A stretch of 64,000 nucleotides of DNA from positions 124,001 through 188,000 of the forward strand of contig NZ_NFJZ01000007.1 in assembly GCF_002160135.1 (NCBI RefSeq). Reading direction: 5' to 3'. This DNA is from Lachnoclostridium sp. An196 (GTDB lineage: Bacteria > Bacillota > Clostridia > Lachnospirales > Lachnospiraceae). Of this stretch, positions 25,001 through 29,599 are shown one piece after another. Numbering within the stretch: the first letter of the stretch is position 1; each line of letters opens with the position of its first letter. Position numbers and translations under genes: made by a program. Under the pieces are notes generated by a model that saw nothing but the letters and a program-made list of their open reading frames with translations, had not been told where the DNA came from and made no database searches.

Positions 25001-25646
25001 TTTCCTCGGGCAGAGACGGAGCAAGGTTTGCCGGAGGCAGAACCTGATCCGGATCTACTGGCTGTTCTGCTCCTGGTACAGCAGGAACCTGCTCTTCTCC
25101 GGACGGCGTATCCGCATCCGATGTCCCGTCCTGGGCATCCTCTGACTCTCCGTCATCAGAAGGCGTGTCGGGGTTCTCGCCGCTTCCCTGTTCTCCATTC
25201 GTACCCTGATCCTCATCGGACACCGGCGGATTCTCTGCGCCGTCCGATCCGGAATTTTCTGTCCCTTCAGACCCGTCATCTGCAGGCTGTCCGGCCGAAC
25301 CGTCAGTCTCACCGGTTCCAGGCTGTCCGGCAGGATCACCAGTCTCACCGGTTCCGGGCTGGGATACGGTTCCATCGCTTCCGTCCTGGCCTTCCGCCGG
25401 GCCGGCGGCATCGCCGGATCCGTCTTCCGGCGGAGCAGCATCTTCGCCCTCCGCTTCCGTATTTCCTGTCTCTGAAGACTGCGCTTCCGCGTCCTGTTCT
25501 TCAGAAGATTCGTTGTTGCCGGACGGCGCCTCTCCTTCCGTCGCCGTCTGTTCCTCCGCATTTACCGTCAGCAGCGAAAAATCCGTGGAATTTACCAGGA
25601 TCGCCGCGATCAGCAATAATGCCAGTGACCTTCTCAGCTTCTTCAT
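10086..25646 (-). CDS. Giant Ig-like repeat surface protein (~5,186 aa)
   Basis: This is one uninterrupted frame. ATG 25646 is preferred because GGAGGG sits 6 nt upstream. ATG 25670, eight codons earlier, has only AAGG. Residues below are counted from 25670. There is a signal peptide (about 9-38), then a Glu/Gly/Ser-rich linker to about 215. A region rich in short beta repeats (about 430-600) may be a beta-helix. A YDG/MBG-type module follows (KVYDGNN, about 960-1150). The bulk is Ig-like domains with recurring WYN/WYT..V.V.....D..SG and D.AGN motifs. A SbsA-like Ig domain lies near 4580-4700. The last 104 residues carry three hydrophobic segments (about 5096-5114, 5126-5142, 5154-5172) and a charged tail, with no LPxTG motif. 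It is inferred to be a membrane-tethered extracellular filament. It lies directly downstream of the recombinase-like gene, and I see no clear private promoter. Binding partner unknown. Confidence 0.9.
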   Translation of the reverse strand: MKKLRRSLALLLIAAILVNSTDFSLLTVNAEEQTATEGEAPSGNNESSEEQDAEAQSSETGNTEAEGEDAAPPEDGSGDAAGPAEGQDGSDGTVSQPGTGETGDPAGQPGTGETDGSAGQPADDGSEGTENSGSDGAENPPVSDEDQGTNGEQGSGENPDTPSDDGESEDAQDGTSDADTPSGEEQVPAVPGAEQPVDPDQVLPPANLAPSLPEETDEETVPTIIGVDFTDEDKAAYVLNQTVPIGAALDAVLLPETVIGIVDAADGADGEEAADETVELTVLEWVITGPEGVTEFDTSASEEDENLPKQGFYEFAPVLADLPEGYEWSETVPGGYDTWDEYLENWMKISVTVGAENALNKADPEIAAAGGEYTVSISQILRMETGYLTVPETDPENAGKYFAYYNAEMEKLTLLVDNSTYVFTDTNTANLGIVFGEDVDNTSLKFNGVSLEDSRSSGEPLLNFDGVQSASVSFDGSITTFTNINEASAIYIPKGTEVSVSGDISVTGYGKEGVICNEGTLNIVSGNISISGGDDGGLINNRNSGILNIQNDSDLTLLADRGVAAIIGGTMSVNNNAVFSATGNGSDDFLQNVNAEKVIVGYFTRSVPNRTLTLSGMETREIELGGTTTVFATNLEPGSYRISSTSEGRSSKFIGKLDGAGDDTADFIVQETGITIYKDIHEIFTPVFWQAHAENVTFDSAVLVTEVDTARYNGSTPNYGDQVHKSYGFRLTKVIGSDGQEISSDQWASAFSKGYETDNVWDQATEYDPNTEEHNPEEKYTIAISGLKQGYTYYFIPRIVTSAGVEEPVAAYGEGSDQGLEANDPVTNEQTHIIEVKPFYLNMPDTINFTYGEIAGNVNDANVISSQHPSLTMSKDSANIAAGTLIPADQQALGISGTFYVYRADQAVTDAATLSSTDWDDVWDAGTYGPSSQVRKAWITFRPDDLTRFGLVSQEVTVNVAKRPVTVFSLGKTEKVYDGNNEINVVSIQAAPAPVGNEEIGGCTSIQNTFNSDGTGLSVSGDVLTGYFEDANAGDSKTITIRDLILTGNRFANYVIQADAETSDEITVEGGKIARRPITVKPKDVSIKTGQKEPNWELELTDNTTLATTDNLADVMGTVVYTLNPAFPSFDESQQYQPTSDYTISYTTSGSSSNYEITDKRGVLTIKQDLAEGLYVVSPKAVASTEDWNNTDVTIKADPTESNIYDQVRIGILDADGSIVWDVRGWQNSYTISETTAGIIIQLKDSETGAFTSWTTTAENLKIDKTAPWIEKVKYTDYKGSFIEDAINFLTFGNYYKGRVIFTVTVKDNEDGSGPRNLYYKTSSSDKYIPVAIGDDGTAEFSLDVAGTYEISLKIDDVAGNETSAVLKNKDGDLGSSKWIIDTNVPQITGVTVQAQDRSEQKDGKDGNKWYWDDVDVTVSILDNEGLDILKRQKDAGNAEDVWDAKKGSPSKPVKNYLYTEAVTGNTKGTVYRYNVSDLAGNWTYDESITENWKSTDTIRIDKNDPVIGEITMNPSGWVGAEGSVSLEFTVGDTGSGVHSVTYSRTVDALGQGIAEPDEKTIAAENIRDGKVVISDLTAAGTYTITVYDKAGRSASSTVEIDNLDKDLPVISNVEGATGAKWNSSAVTLTVTASDAPDAGDSKASGLATIAYSLDGSSWSKPEAWGSAGTHAITIRENGKHTVYIRVTDAAENVSESGSYTVWIDTEKPELTVSAESGGVAYMPGIPTKNEVVFTLSAGENTSGLTYYVKVPGLTGEDWISVEDFVKAREGYTWDSNTNTLTVGADIAEGSSFIVNDSFSFRAVSGSGLSDDEPFGNVQVTMTKLAAPVVELDPEGSGVSGWYNSNTGRLTVKVHAVEAEAGQAEVTTKYKYWRAEETEPDDSTGTSLTGNIAEIIFDEDDSGEYTFKAWAEDTVDSESTDKTVTFMVDLNAPEIVSVTYKEVNNTDIAEALNKLTFGIFFNKGVQVTVVTEDGTNESGIDSLSYRINGEEEITANKSNNQFTFTLDIGTEGIVSLKLKDEAGNTASQNLGTDLGEEVGKEPVWLLENTPPEVGVLFGNDEELSEDPAASKWYTGDVTVTTQVSDADSGLQKIEYVLDGDASGTITGETDGEFSEEKTEEYAFSETMTQEGVHMVWVMATDNAGNESANKQAVVKIDRTAPTIGTVTFDQTNWSTADGDWTNDGYTARFTVQDLKGENAPEGTVTSDVAKVTWQREGDVPQTIQTDGNGNYEFTVEKNGSYTITAKDAAGNEETYTFTVSNVDKLGPVLTGDSSNDGLYITNPAPEEGQPYPDDVRVRVDVKDADATEEYGKSGIDHIRYDWVASGSVESPNYRRQEWDDNPNSHVVVMDETGMFDLYVQVYDKAGNMRQLKKESIRINNGKPALDITVTDAAGQPYEDGTWSNSEYIDYHLGLANNAEYEDVLLWAKLDTDESSDDREDLDSYFSIEEFANKIGADWIEETHTLRIRKEKAISIRFAVTNSENGNLNPEPILTTKLDRTKPVNTDNQVLGDNSRNPMWYTGGQNNDKYPSIELGILKETADPNKAPVSFRYKVWNTIDGGTAETAKTITLKGSAETVTVLSNVITRDGKWGMEYWIQDEAGNESEHTTVSTAAGEEIWVDTTDASTVKIVVSPDQSILDTIFGIFAKDTVTVTVTASDALSGLGTLKYEIDTDTPENPKTGTAVFSNGAASFKIHADETNALYEKGIRIAVVDVAGNETDMEPVTYGTRDNKGKWTVESMPPELTLEVAASAPTGKDGWYNTPVTFTATAKDKGGVGKIELTRDGETDPAAAWQEAYKEGETKSEEVIITWNTANESNPSVSDIQGKLTVTASASDIAGNTVTGTEEAGTKMTVQIDTEAPVIGDARMISDNVQWTNQNRIYQFTLTDTTSDINEKEIRITGPSGTNPVAEKVDGQENTWQFEAEANGSYSIRVEDMAGNTTEIEEFVTAKGIDKEKPENATVEIEPVEKGEGEWYNGEGTWVQVQIEPPEQDDGSPITTWYQLTDISSSDGVSHDPVEVITGDLETQLINIPDGQWRVTVYTTDDAGNCCESAWEKDLKVDNTDPVIDTGSLRFTDSKGGLLEDLIHWLGFGNFYKDAVTVTMPISDAESGVKTLYWQIPGQAEQSKDVQGETEASITLKTELSYAENGSVQVWLEDVAGNVSDKYELKKDADGSGKWILEGEAPTVTVEITGSPTQGEDGWYKTDVTLAGTARDSKSGLYEVKWIDSVKETEDSEEETEETPVAKYSEDDLVPNFNPVNSNIILQDGIHSITLYAMDNATNVTSSASETYKIDTKAPEVTVDGFQGDTPVNDEQNITIEVSDATSGVKEGSLTISYEKDGETVNLVRGTDFTISEQLRKAEFKAKEDAVYTISLSDNAGNVWTDKFRNHLVEYVQGNEIVTVNNVKAVNGERSSPWYNDVPEVVIKTPEEADIDVTTYYYLVRPTEMILGSDGNWTLDILGSRPMITYAQDSQEVTFDSSLTPDRIKHFSTTNAAQASKTIETSEFKVNGAKQDGVWLLYIQTLDEAGNVSENVSKYYIKIDRGDPVIGEPSVENEDKWASAKKVTFTASDSWANNAPENDSRHVSGISGTGHVTVTSPSGATKEFDVVDNKFEYTAEENGDYIIVVYDNINAMEKDGKTPQEANEKERKFTVSKIDKQAPDNAKVSTDPAAPNGNIVEGEESQCWYIESWPTIVITAPEQPVDNAENESKITTHYEITCNGTTAADGTGTIVPGTEKFEYAVNADGKWEVTVYTEDEAGNKCERETYIYYADKDAPVIDGEKIVITPVNEGNLADIMNKLTFGIFFKEAVKITVPVTEGVNESGIAGLEYQLNGDEWKQASANSDGTYSFQINPEFKGTIRLKATDKAGNESVEKTLTNDIVDGEADESTWVVDSAEPTISISTEDRPTEYGWYNKAVQVKVNVDGGTSGVGEVTWTMERNSEDAEPQTNIYDANTTDGIKQTIEDTVDVPQADNLEDGVYTVIFNAKDNALNEADSVQEIYQIDREKPVQVANSLNVPKGWMQSKTVAFRLADETSGIQKNSVTVILKGEDGAQGENIQAAVSADQNDVIQFESDGLSELAREYACSFTALKNGTYLVSALDAAGNEYTAEIEVNQIDAVSPEAPVIRVAENSTEDNNIQAWYNTEYPAVTGVKNDTEDTDNNIAPVTTMYKMWNTDTEQEPDTASELIASGNDNEEATVDPPVAAEGRWKVVMWNVDAAGNKSAETTAEFGVDTVKPTFTDETDYPAGFLTEYDVKFTLEDLQKGGSENGGPSGVNRDSVQIRFKPVEGSEEILSSTDYSYDEASGIYTIRAAQNGVYTITAGDIAGNELGEQQITVDKISTEAPYNVKLEILGTKGSIDGQETGWYLYQADIDGVLVRFTTNDPTNVGPTVHVDVRYKIWEEGTAEPGDADAVSVTTLGPNQTVELLVKDGGVWNIEYWTVSESGVECDARENIVVRYDPKAAVIEEEGIEYRTVNDTPAAKLINWLTFGTFFNEAVKVQIPVSDEFSGASRLSYRIPKSDGTYDEGNVRVKESGGRYYAEFTIPVETKGQIRLILADTAGNTTELTMKSLATGEPTDWVIETSLPTAQSLKPSLNATGVAVMGEDALTEIELFFSERVVWKEGGQLTISTGEKTYTATMHEDEIPLIPDEGAACTTSVPIERFVDENGEPLKLELNEIYTLVVKAGAFMDYATNENVEALLSAFQTGQELDPGEETPLSDLGLELSEGVTMFPAFDPETTGYTLIIGEEAMDGNHLAQDMVFSPILKGDANIEEAVLTDMMGRELASYEIGADGSFTVPKEAIEEHKNYFIRMTASRYGIETVYNFLVSTSAYNEVITLATSDMPAIEVDGLRNTVDVAEETVEGNKVVVQFVASIPREETTAQQLDPIRAVAGDEKGYYSLDLAINKFRSDGVSEELHELDMPVRITVELPDELLGKDTYEVYRNHEGAVDRLDCTLSADGKRLSFESDRFSFYTIAYTPYTPESTGDNGGSGGGTTTETVYVQVPGGTVTETVYITSGGGRPGSGTVTTVPVTDGSADTEEIPASSPRTDEEPDQTAETEEEETKVTSQEDVLAGIPQGLALADLACMVASMMLAEYSYCKQKKLRKILGTIFAAALIILFFLTQPLEGLIAWTDRWTIFFVITAAVHAIVTVIPQRKDKDGDGEDGQDGAKPAEG
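12145..21790 (-). repeat. Six dispersed LTFG-FF modules in giant protein
   Basis: A module of the form (N)xLTFGxFF..xVxVTV...D..SG..xLxY recurs near bases 21775, 19785, 17715 (variant DTIFGIFAKD), 16370, 14230 and 12160. These correspond to residues about 1300, 1961, 2655, 3100, 3812 and 4503. Four of the five intervals are about 2.0-2.1 kb (660-710 residues) and one is about 1.35 kb. This indicates a higher-order repeat of several Ig-like domains per unit. Confidence 0.75.
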
Positions 25647-25693
25647 CACATTCCCTCCATATCTTTCCATAGTCTGACCTTAAATCTGTATAT

Positions 25694-27196
25694 CTAATAT
25701 GTATTTCTGCTTATATATTTTTTACTTTCATCAGTCAGTTGACTCTCTGCAGTGTGTTCTGACCAGTTTTCAGAAAACATACGGTCTACCAGGGTCCTTT
25801 TATCTTCGGCCATACGGGGCATGTACCTGCGTACCACCTGCTGCGGAGAAGCGAACCCCATCAACTCCGCCAGCACATCCGAAGTGGCGCCGGCGCGTAC
25901 CGCCTTCATCGCGTAACTGTCCCTGAGCATTCTTGGAGTTACATCCCCGACGCCGCTGTTTCTCCCTCTTCTCATCAACGCGGACCGCAGACGGTCCAGG
26001 CGGACCGGCATGTTGTTTTCCGAATGGATAATATAGTCTTTTTCCTCTCCGCCATAAACTCTCCGAATATGCGACAGTTTGGCACAGAGTTTTTCAGGCA
26101 GAGGCACTTCACGCCTTCTGCGTCCGGAAGCAGCCTCTATTCCATAGACCGATTCGCTTCCACCGTCAGACATAGTCCTTCTCTCCACCGCAAATCTCCT
26201 TACAAACAGCCGGTTCCCGATCAGGTCGACGTCTTCCCATCTCAGTACTACGGCTTCGCTTATAGTAAGACCTGTATACAGAACCAGTTCATATGCGATC
26301 CCCAGAGGATATCCTTCTTCGTCCCTGTATGCCGTCAGATACGGCTCCAGTCTGGCAATCTGGGATTCGTCCAGCCATTCTCTGCCTTCCCACAGATTCT
26401 TTGTTTTTGTATCCCAGTTAAAATTCTGACAAGGGTTCTGCTCGATCAGCCCTGCTTTCTGCGCGTCCCTGAGACATCCGGAAAGGATGGAAAACGTATT
26501 TCTGAGAGTTCCTTCCGTCATCACCCGTCTGCCCGCATATGGTTTCTTTCGGAGTACTTTAATCCACTGATCCAAAACCTCCGGAGACAGCTCTCTCAGG
26601 GGAACATCCCCGAGAAACGGGATGATATGTCTCTCCAGGGTCTCTGTATACATACGTATCGTCGTCTCCTTAATCACGTTCGGAAGAACCGCTCCGATCC
26701 AGGCGTCGCACCACACCCTCAGAATATCGGCTCCCGACAGCTTTCCCTCGTGAAAATCCGCCGCTCTTTCCTGAATTCTTTCCCTCTGTATTCTGTTCTG
26801 ATCACTTTTTCTTCCTGATTTCTCCGCTCTGACGCATCCGCAGTCTTTCGTCTTCCCGCTTTTCAGATCCCTGGTCGCCACGCTCACCCTGTTTCCGCAG
26901 TCACATCTGCAGATCACTTTATGCAGCGTTGTACGATTCTGCGTATCCTCCGATTCCACTGTCAGTTTACCAAATCGTTTTCCAACCAGCCCCTGACCGG
27001 TCTCCCGTATGCATCCGCAGCTCTTGCGTCTTCCCTGTTTCAGCAAATAACCTGGAACCACGCATGTATTCCCACAGTCACAAACGCAATTCCAGGCCGA
27101 TATCTTCTGTCTTTTCTGTTGCTGCAGTCCTGCATACCCGGTCACCGTCAGCATGCCGAATCGACGCCCCGTCAGATCTTCCGCTGTCCTCGGCAC
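25694..27196 (-). CDS. Tyrosine-recombinase-like protein, degenerate active site, zinc-motif N-terminus
   Basis: GTG 27196 is preferred (AGGGGAG 6 nt upstream). A GTG at 27223 would add nine residues. There are two N-terminal repeats of RFGxLTV...CxCDCGN...(S/D)CGC at residues about 11-62 and 71-121. This cysteine motif is common in phage and mobile-element proteins and probably binds zinc. A SAM-like core-binding domain follows (about 155-245), then a C-terminal integrase fold (about 270-470). Expected catalytic positions are altered: the first Arg is Thr311 (TGLTISE instead of TGLR), the box II His is Arg422, and the late His/Trp is Phe448 (GFAS instead of GHSS). The second Arg (Arg425) and the Tyr nucleophile (Tyr458, RRYM) remain. 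It may be inactive in recombination and act as a DNA-binding regulator, or be a relic of element insertion. It is read from a consensus promoter facing the Xre gene and lies 47 nt before the giant gene. Confidence 0.8.
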   Translation of the reverse strand: MPRTAEDLTGRRFGMLTVTGYAGLQQQKRQKISAWNCVCDCGNTCVVPGYLLKQGRRKSCGCIRETGQGLVGKRFGKLTVESEDTQNRTTLHKVICRCDCGNRVSVATRDLKSGKTKDCGCVRAEKSGRKSDQNRIQRERIQERAADFHEGKLSGADILRVWCDAWIGAVLPNVIKETTIRMYTETLERHIIPFLGDVPLRELSPEVLDQWIKVLRKKPYAGRRVMTEGTLRNTFSILSGCLRDAQKAGLIEQNPCQNFNWDTKTKNLWEGREWLDESQIARLEPYLTAYRDEEGYPLGIAYELVLYTGLTISEAVVLRWEDVDLIGNRLFVRRFAVERRTMSDGGSESVYGIEAASGRRRREVPLPEKLCAKLSHIRRVYGGEEKDYIIHSENNMPVRLDRLRSALMRRGRNSGVGDVTPRMLRDSYAMKAVRAGATSDVLAELMGFASPQQVVRRYMPRMAEDKRTLVDRMFSENWSEHTAESQLTDESKKYISRNTY

Positions 27197-27244
27197 TATG
27201 CTCTCCCCTTTCCGTGTTCTCACGGCACCTTGTCACAAAAAATG

Positions 27245-27259
27245 CATACAATATGTATG
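27245..27259. promoter_or_regulatory. Small dyad in leader of recombinase-like gene
   Basis: CATAC-AATAT-GTATG is a perfect 5-bp dyad with a 5-bp centre, about 40 nt downstream of the recombinase promoter -10 box and ahead of its start codon. It could be a protein-binding site. Only its symmetry supports it. Confidence 0.3.
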
Positions 27260-27297
27260 ATTTATGCAAAATAACGCACTACTATTTTATGCACTTT

Positions 27298-27326
27298 ATT
27301 TTACAACATATTTTTTTCATAGTCAA
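27298..27326 (-). promoter_or_regulatory. Promoter of recombinase-like gene and perhaps giant gene
   Basis: Minus strand: TTGACT, 17-bp spacer, TAAAAT. It may also serve the giant surface gene, which starts shortly after the recombinase stop. Its -35 box overlaps the left arm of the inverted repeat at 27322-27358, so a protein bound there would be expected to block it. Confidence 0.7.
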
Positions 27327-27358
27327 CTATCTCAATACTTTATTTGCCAACAGTTGAC
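27322..27358. promoter_or_regulatory. Inverted repeat, candidate Xre operator
   Basis: GTCAACT (27322-27328) and its exact complement AGTTGAC (27352-27358) are centred 30 bp apart between the divergent Xre and recombinase-like genes. The left arm overlaps the recombinase -35 box. The right arm lies about 35 nt upstream of the Xre start. The spacing fits two monomer or dimer sites on one DNA face (about three turns). Assignment to this Xre protein is inferred from position. Confidence 0.45.
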
Positions 27359-27393
27359 CTTTGCATAGTAAAATATATGGGGGTGATAAACGG

Positions 27394-27678
27394 ATGACCG
27401 ATTTCGGAAACAGACTCAAAAACTTGCGGCTTCGGAAGCATATGACGCAGTCGGATCTGGCGGAGCGCCTCGGCGTCACCAAATCTGTTATAAGCGCTTA
27501 TGAAACCGGTCTTAGAATGCCTTCTTACGACATACTGATCAAGATATCGAGGATCTTTCGTGTTACGACAGACTATCTCCTCGGTCTGGAATCCAAACAG
27601 GAAATCGATGTGTCAGGTTTGACAGAAGATGAGATTCACGCTCTGACCAATCTGGTCAAAGCAATGCAGCGTAATTAG
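27394..27678 (+). CDS. Xre-family transcriptional regulator (94 aa)
   Basis: Starts at the ATG preceded by GGGGGTG; upstream in-frame TTG lacks a ribosome site. Residues about 5-60 form a Cro/CI-type helix-turn-helix: RLKNLRLRKHMTQSDLAERL, then GVTKSVISAYETG and a PSYDILIKISRIF helix, with the typical TTDYLLG ending. A short C-terminal helix (LTEDEIHALTNLVKAMQ) probably dimerises. Such small regulators commonly control promoters of adjacent mobile or surface genes. Here it is divergent from the recombinase-like/giant-protein unit and shares its promoter region, so repression of that unit and of itself is the simplest model. It is alone in its transcription unit and ends at a strong bidirectional terminator. 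No ligand or protease domain is present. Confidence 0.9.
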   Translation: MTDFGNRLKNLRLRKHMTQSDLAERLGVTKSVISAYETGLRMPSYDILIKISRIFRVTTDYLLGLESKQEIDVSGLTEDEIHALTNLVKAMQRN

Positions 27679-27694
27679 AAATGAAATACGTACA

Positions 27695-27745
27695 AAAACC
27701 CGCGAACCGGCAGACGAGCGCTTCATCTGCCGGTTCGCGGGTTTT
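27695..27745. terminator. Bidirectional terminator, xre / ABC transporter
   Basis: A perfect 19-bp inverted repeat (AAAACCCGCGAACCGGCAG and its complement) with a 13-nt loop. The stem ends in A-run on one side and T-run on the other, so it can stop both the plus-strand Xre transcript and the minus-strand ABC operon. Confidence 0.9.
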
Positions 27746-27756
27746 CGTTTCCCGGA

Positions 27757-28551
27757 TCATCCCAGGATCGCTTTATCATTCGCGAATTCTTCTCCGCTGA
27801 CCTCTTCAAATTTATGGAGCAGGTCTTCTACGGTCAGTTTCTTCTTTTCTTCACCCCGGATATCCAGGATGATTTTCCCTTCCATCATCATGATCAGACG
27901 GTTGCCATGGACGATGGCGTCCTTCATATTATGAGTGATCATCAAAGTCGTCAGCCTGTCCCGGTTGATAATCATATCCGTAGTCTCCAGGACTTTTGCC
28001 GCCGTCTTGGGATCCAGCGCCGCCGTATGCTCATCCAGAAGGAGCAGTTTAGGTTTTTTCAGCGTCGCCATCAGAAGGGTCAGCGCCTGTCTCTGTCCTC
28101 CGGACAGAAGTCCCACTTTGCTGGTCAGGCGGTTTTCCAGACCCAGACCCAGTTTGGACAGCAGTTCCCGGTACGCCTCCCGCTCGCTGCTTTTGATCCC
28201 GCTGCGAAGGGTTCTTAACGTGCCTCTGCGCAGAGCCAGCGCCAGATTCTCTTCGATCCCCATCGTGGCGGCCGTGCCGTTCATGGGATCCTGGAACACA
28301 CGCCCCAGAAACGCCGCGCGCTTGTGTTCGGACAGTTTTGTCACATCCTGCCCGTCGATGATGATCTGGCCGCAGTCTACCGGCCACACGCCGGCGATCG
28401 CGTTCAGAAGCGTGGATTTTCCGGCTCCGTTCCCGCCGATTACCGTAACAAAATCTCCGTTTTCCAGCGTCAGGCTCACGTCGTCCAGAGCCACTTTCTC
28501 ATTTACCGTTCCGGGATTGAATGTTTTGGATATATTCTTAATCTCCAGCAT
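27757..28551 (-). CDS. ABC transporter ATP-binding protein, TrpXYZ-type importer
   Basis: This is the 264-residue ATPase that powers the importer encoded with the next two genes. It shows Walker A GGNGAGKST (about residues 38-46), signature LLSGGQRQA, Walker B LLLLDEHTAALD and a switch His in MITHNM. It starts immediately after the permease stop, which suggests translational coupling. It belongs to the ATPases paired with ABC_sub_bind (PF04392) receptors, the group that includes streptococcal TrpXYZ tryptophan importers. The aromatic amino-acid substrate is inferred from the family and not visible in the sequence. It is the last gene of a three-gene operon that ends at the terminator shared with xre. 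Confidence 0.88.
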   Translation of the reverse strand: MLEIKNISKTFNPGTVNEKVALDDVSLTLENGDFVTVIGGNGAGKSTLLNAIAGVWPVDCGQIIIDGQDVTKLSEHKRAAFLGRVFQDPMNGTAATMGIEENLALALRRGTLRTLRSGIKSSEREAYRELLSKLGLGLENRLTSKVGLLSGGQRQALTLLMATLKKPKLLLLDEHTAALDPKTAAKVLETTDMIINRDRLTTLMITHNMKDAIVHGNRLIMMMEGKIILDIRGEEKKKLTVEDLLHKFEEVSGEEFANDKAILG

Positions 28552-29472
28552 CTACTGTTTTCCTCCCCTCTTCACCGGTTTTGAAAAATATCTGCTCTTC
28601 CAGGTCGGGATCGCAAGAAATACCGCCACAACCGCCGCGGACAGGAATTTCAGCATATCCGTATCGATACCCATCCAGATCACCACCTGTACCACCAGAT
28701 AATAGATGATGGATCCAAGCGTCACACCCAGCAGGCGGAAACCGAAATTATGGAAAATCCTGCCGAAGACCGCTTCTCCGATGATCACGGCCGCCAGACC
28801 GATAACGATCGCGCCGCGTCCCATATTAATATCGGCAAACCCCTGATACTGGGACAGAAGCGCTCCGGACAGCGCCACCAGGCCGTTGGACAGCATAAGG
28901 CCCAGCACGCGGCAGAAATCTGTATTGATGCCCTGCGCTTTCGCCATACGGTCATTGCAGCCGGTGGCTCTGAGGGAACATCCCAGTTCCGTCCCGAAGA
29001 ACCAGTACAGGATCAGGATCAGGATCAGGATGGACAGCGCCACCACAAAGATCGTATTCTTCCAGACGGGCACATCCCTGATAAAACGAAGCGATACCAG
29101 CAGATCGTACTTATCCACATTCACCGCCTGATTCGCTTTTCCCATAATCTTCAGGTTGATGGAATATAATCCCAGCTGGGTCAAAATACCGGACAGGATC
29201 GCCGGGATACCCATAAACGTATGTAAAAGGCCGGTCGCCAGACCCGCCAGCATGCCTGCCAGCGTCCCCACCAGCATCGCCACCCAGACATTTTGTCCGC
29301 TCATCATGGTCATAATACAGACCGCGCCTCCCGTGCAGAGCGAACCGTCCACCGTCAGGTCGGCGAAATCCAGAATACGGAACGTGATATAGACGCCGAT
29401 CGCCATGATTCCCCATATCAGTCCCTGTGCCACTGCTCCCGGCAGGGCGTTTGCCAAACTCATCAAATTCAT
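28552..29472 (-). CDS. ABC transporter permease, TrpXYZ-type importer
   Basis: 306 residues, almost entirely hydrophobic, with about eight to nine predicted membrane helices. It has the fold of branched-chain/ABC_sub_bind permeases (BPD_transp_2 family, related to LivH). Motifs such as DLTVDGSLCTGGAVC and the loop with GTELGCSLRATGCN are typical of this family and form the coupling region for the ATPase. ATG 29472 is preceded by GAGGTGAC. It abuts the ATPase gene without a gap and lies 127 nt after the receptor gene, with a hairpin in that interval that may set the receptor-to-membrane-protein ratio. Confidence 0.88.
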   Translation of the reverse strand: MNLMSLANALPGAVAQGLIWGIMAIGVYITFRILDFADLTVDGSLCTGGAVCIMTMMSGQNVWVAMLVGTLAGMLAGLATGLLHTFMGIPAILSGILTQLGLYSINLKIMGKANQAVNVDKYDLLVSLRFIRDVPVWKNTIFVVALSILILILILYWFFGTELGCSLRATGCNDRMAKAQGINTDFCRVLGLMLSNGLVALSGALLSQYQGFADINMGRGAIVIGLAAVIIGEAVFGRIFHNFGFRLLGVTLGSIIYYLVVQVVIWMGIDTDMLKFLSAAVVAVFLAIPTWKSRYFSKPVKRGGKQ

Positions 29473-29512
29473 CTTTCTGTCACCTCATCCGGTATTCCTT
29501 TGTTCACACAAA

Positions 29513-29543
29513 CAGCGAGAGAGGATATTCTCCCATCTCGCTG
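29513..29543 (-). terminator. Intercistronic hairpin, receptor to permease
   Basis: An 8-bp stem (CAGCGAGA with TCTCGCTG) in the 127-nt gap after the receptor gene. The run after it on the minus strand is only TTTGTGTG, so it is a weak terminator or an mRNA-processing and stabilising hairpin. Such elements often raise receptor expression over the permease. Confidence 0.45.
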
Positions 29544-29599
29544 CTGTATGCATATTCTCTTTTCTGCCTGATACGGGCAGATGGTCTGCAGAAGCCAGA

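Noticed and set aside
25694-27750. Integrated element with attachment sites
   Set aside because: No tRNA gene and no flanking direct repeat were found, and no other mobility genes lie nearby, so I do not call a mobile element.
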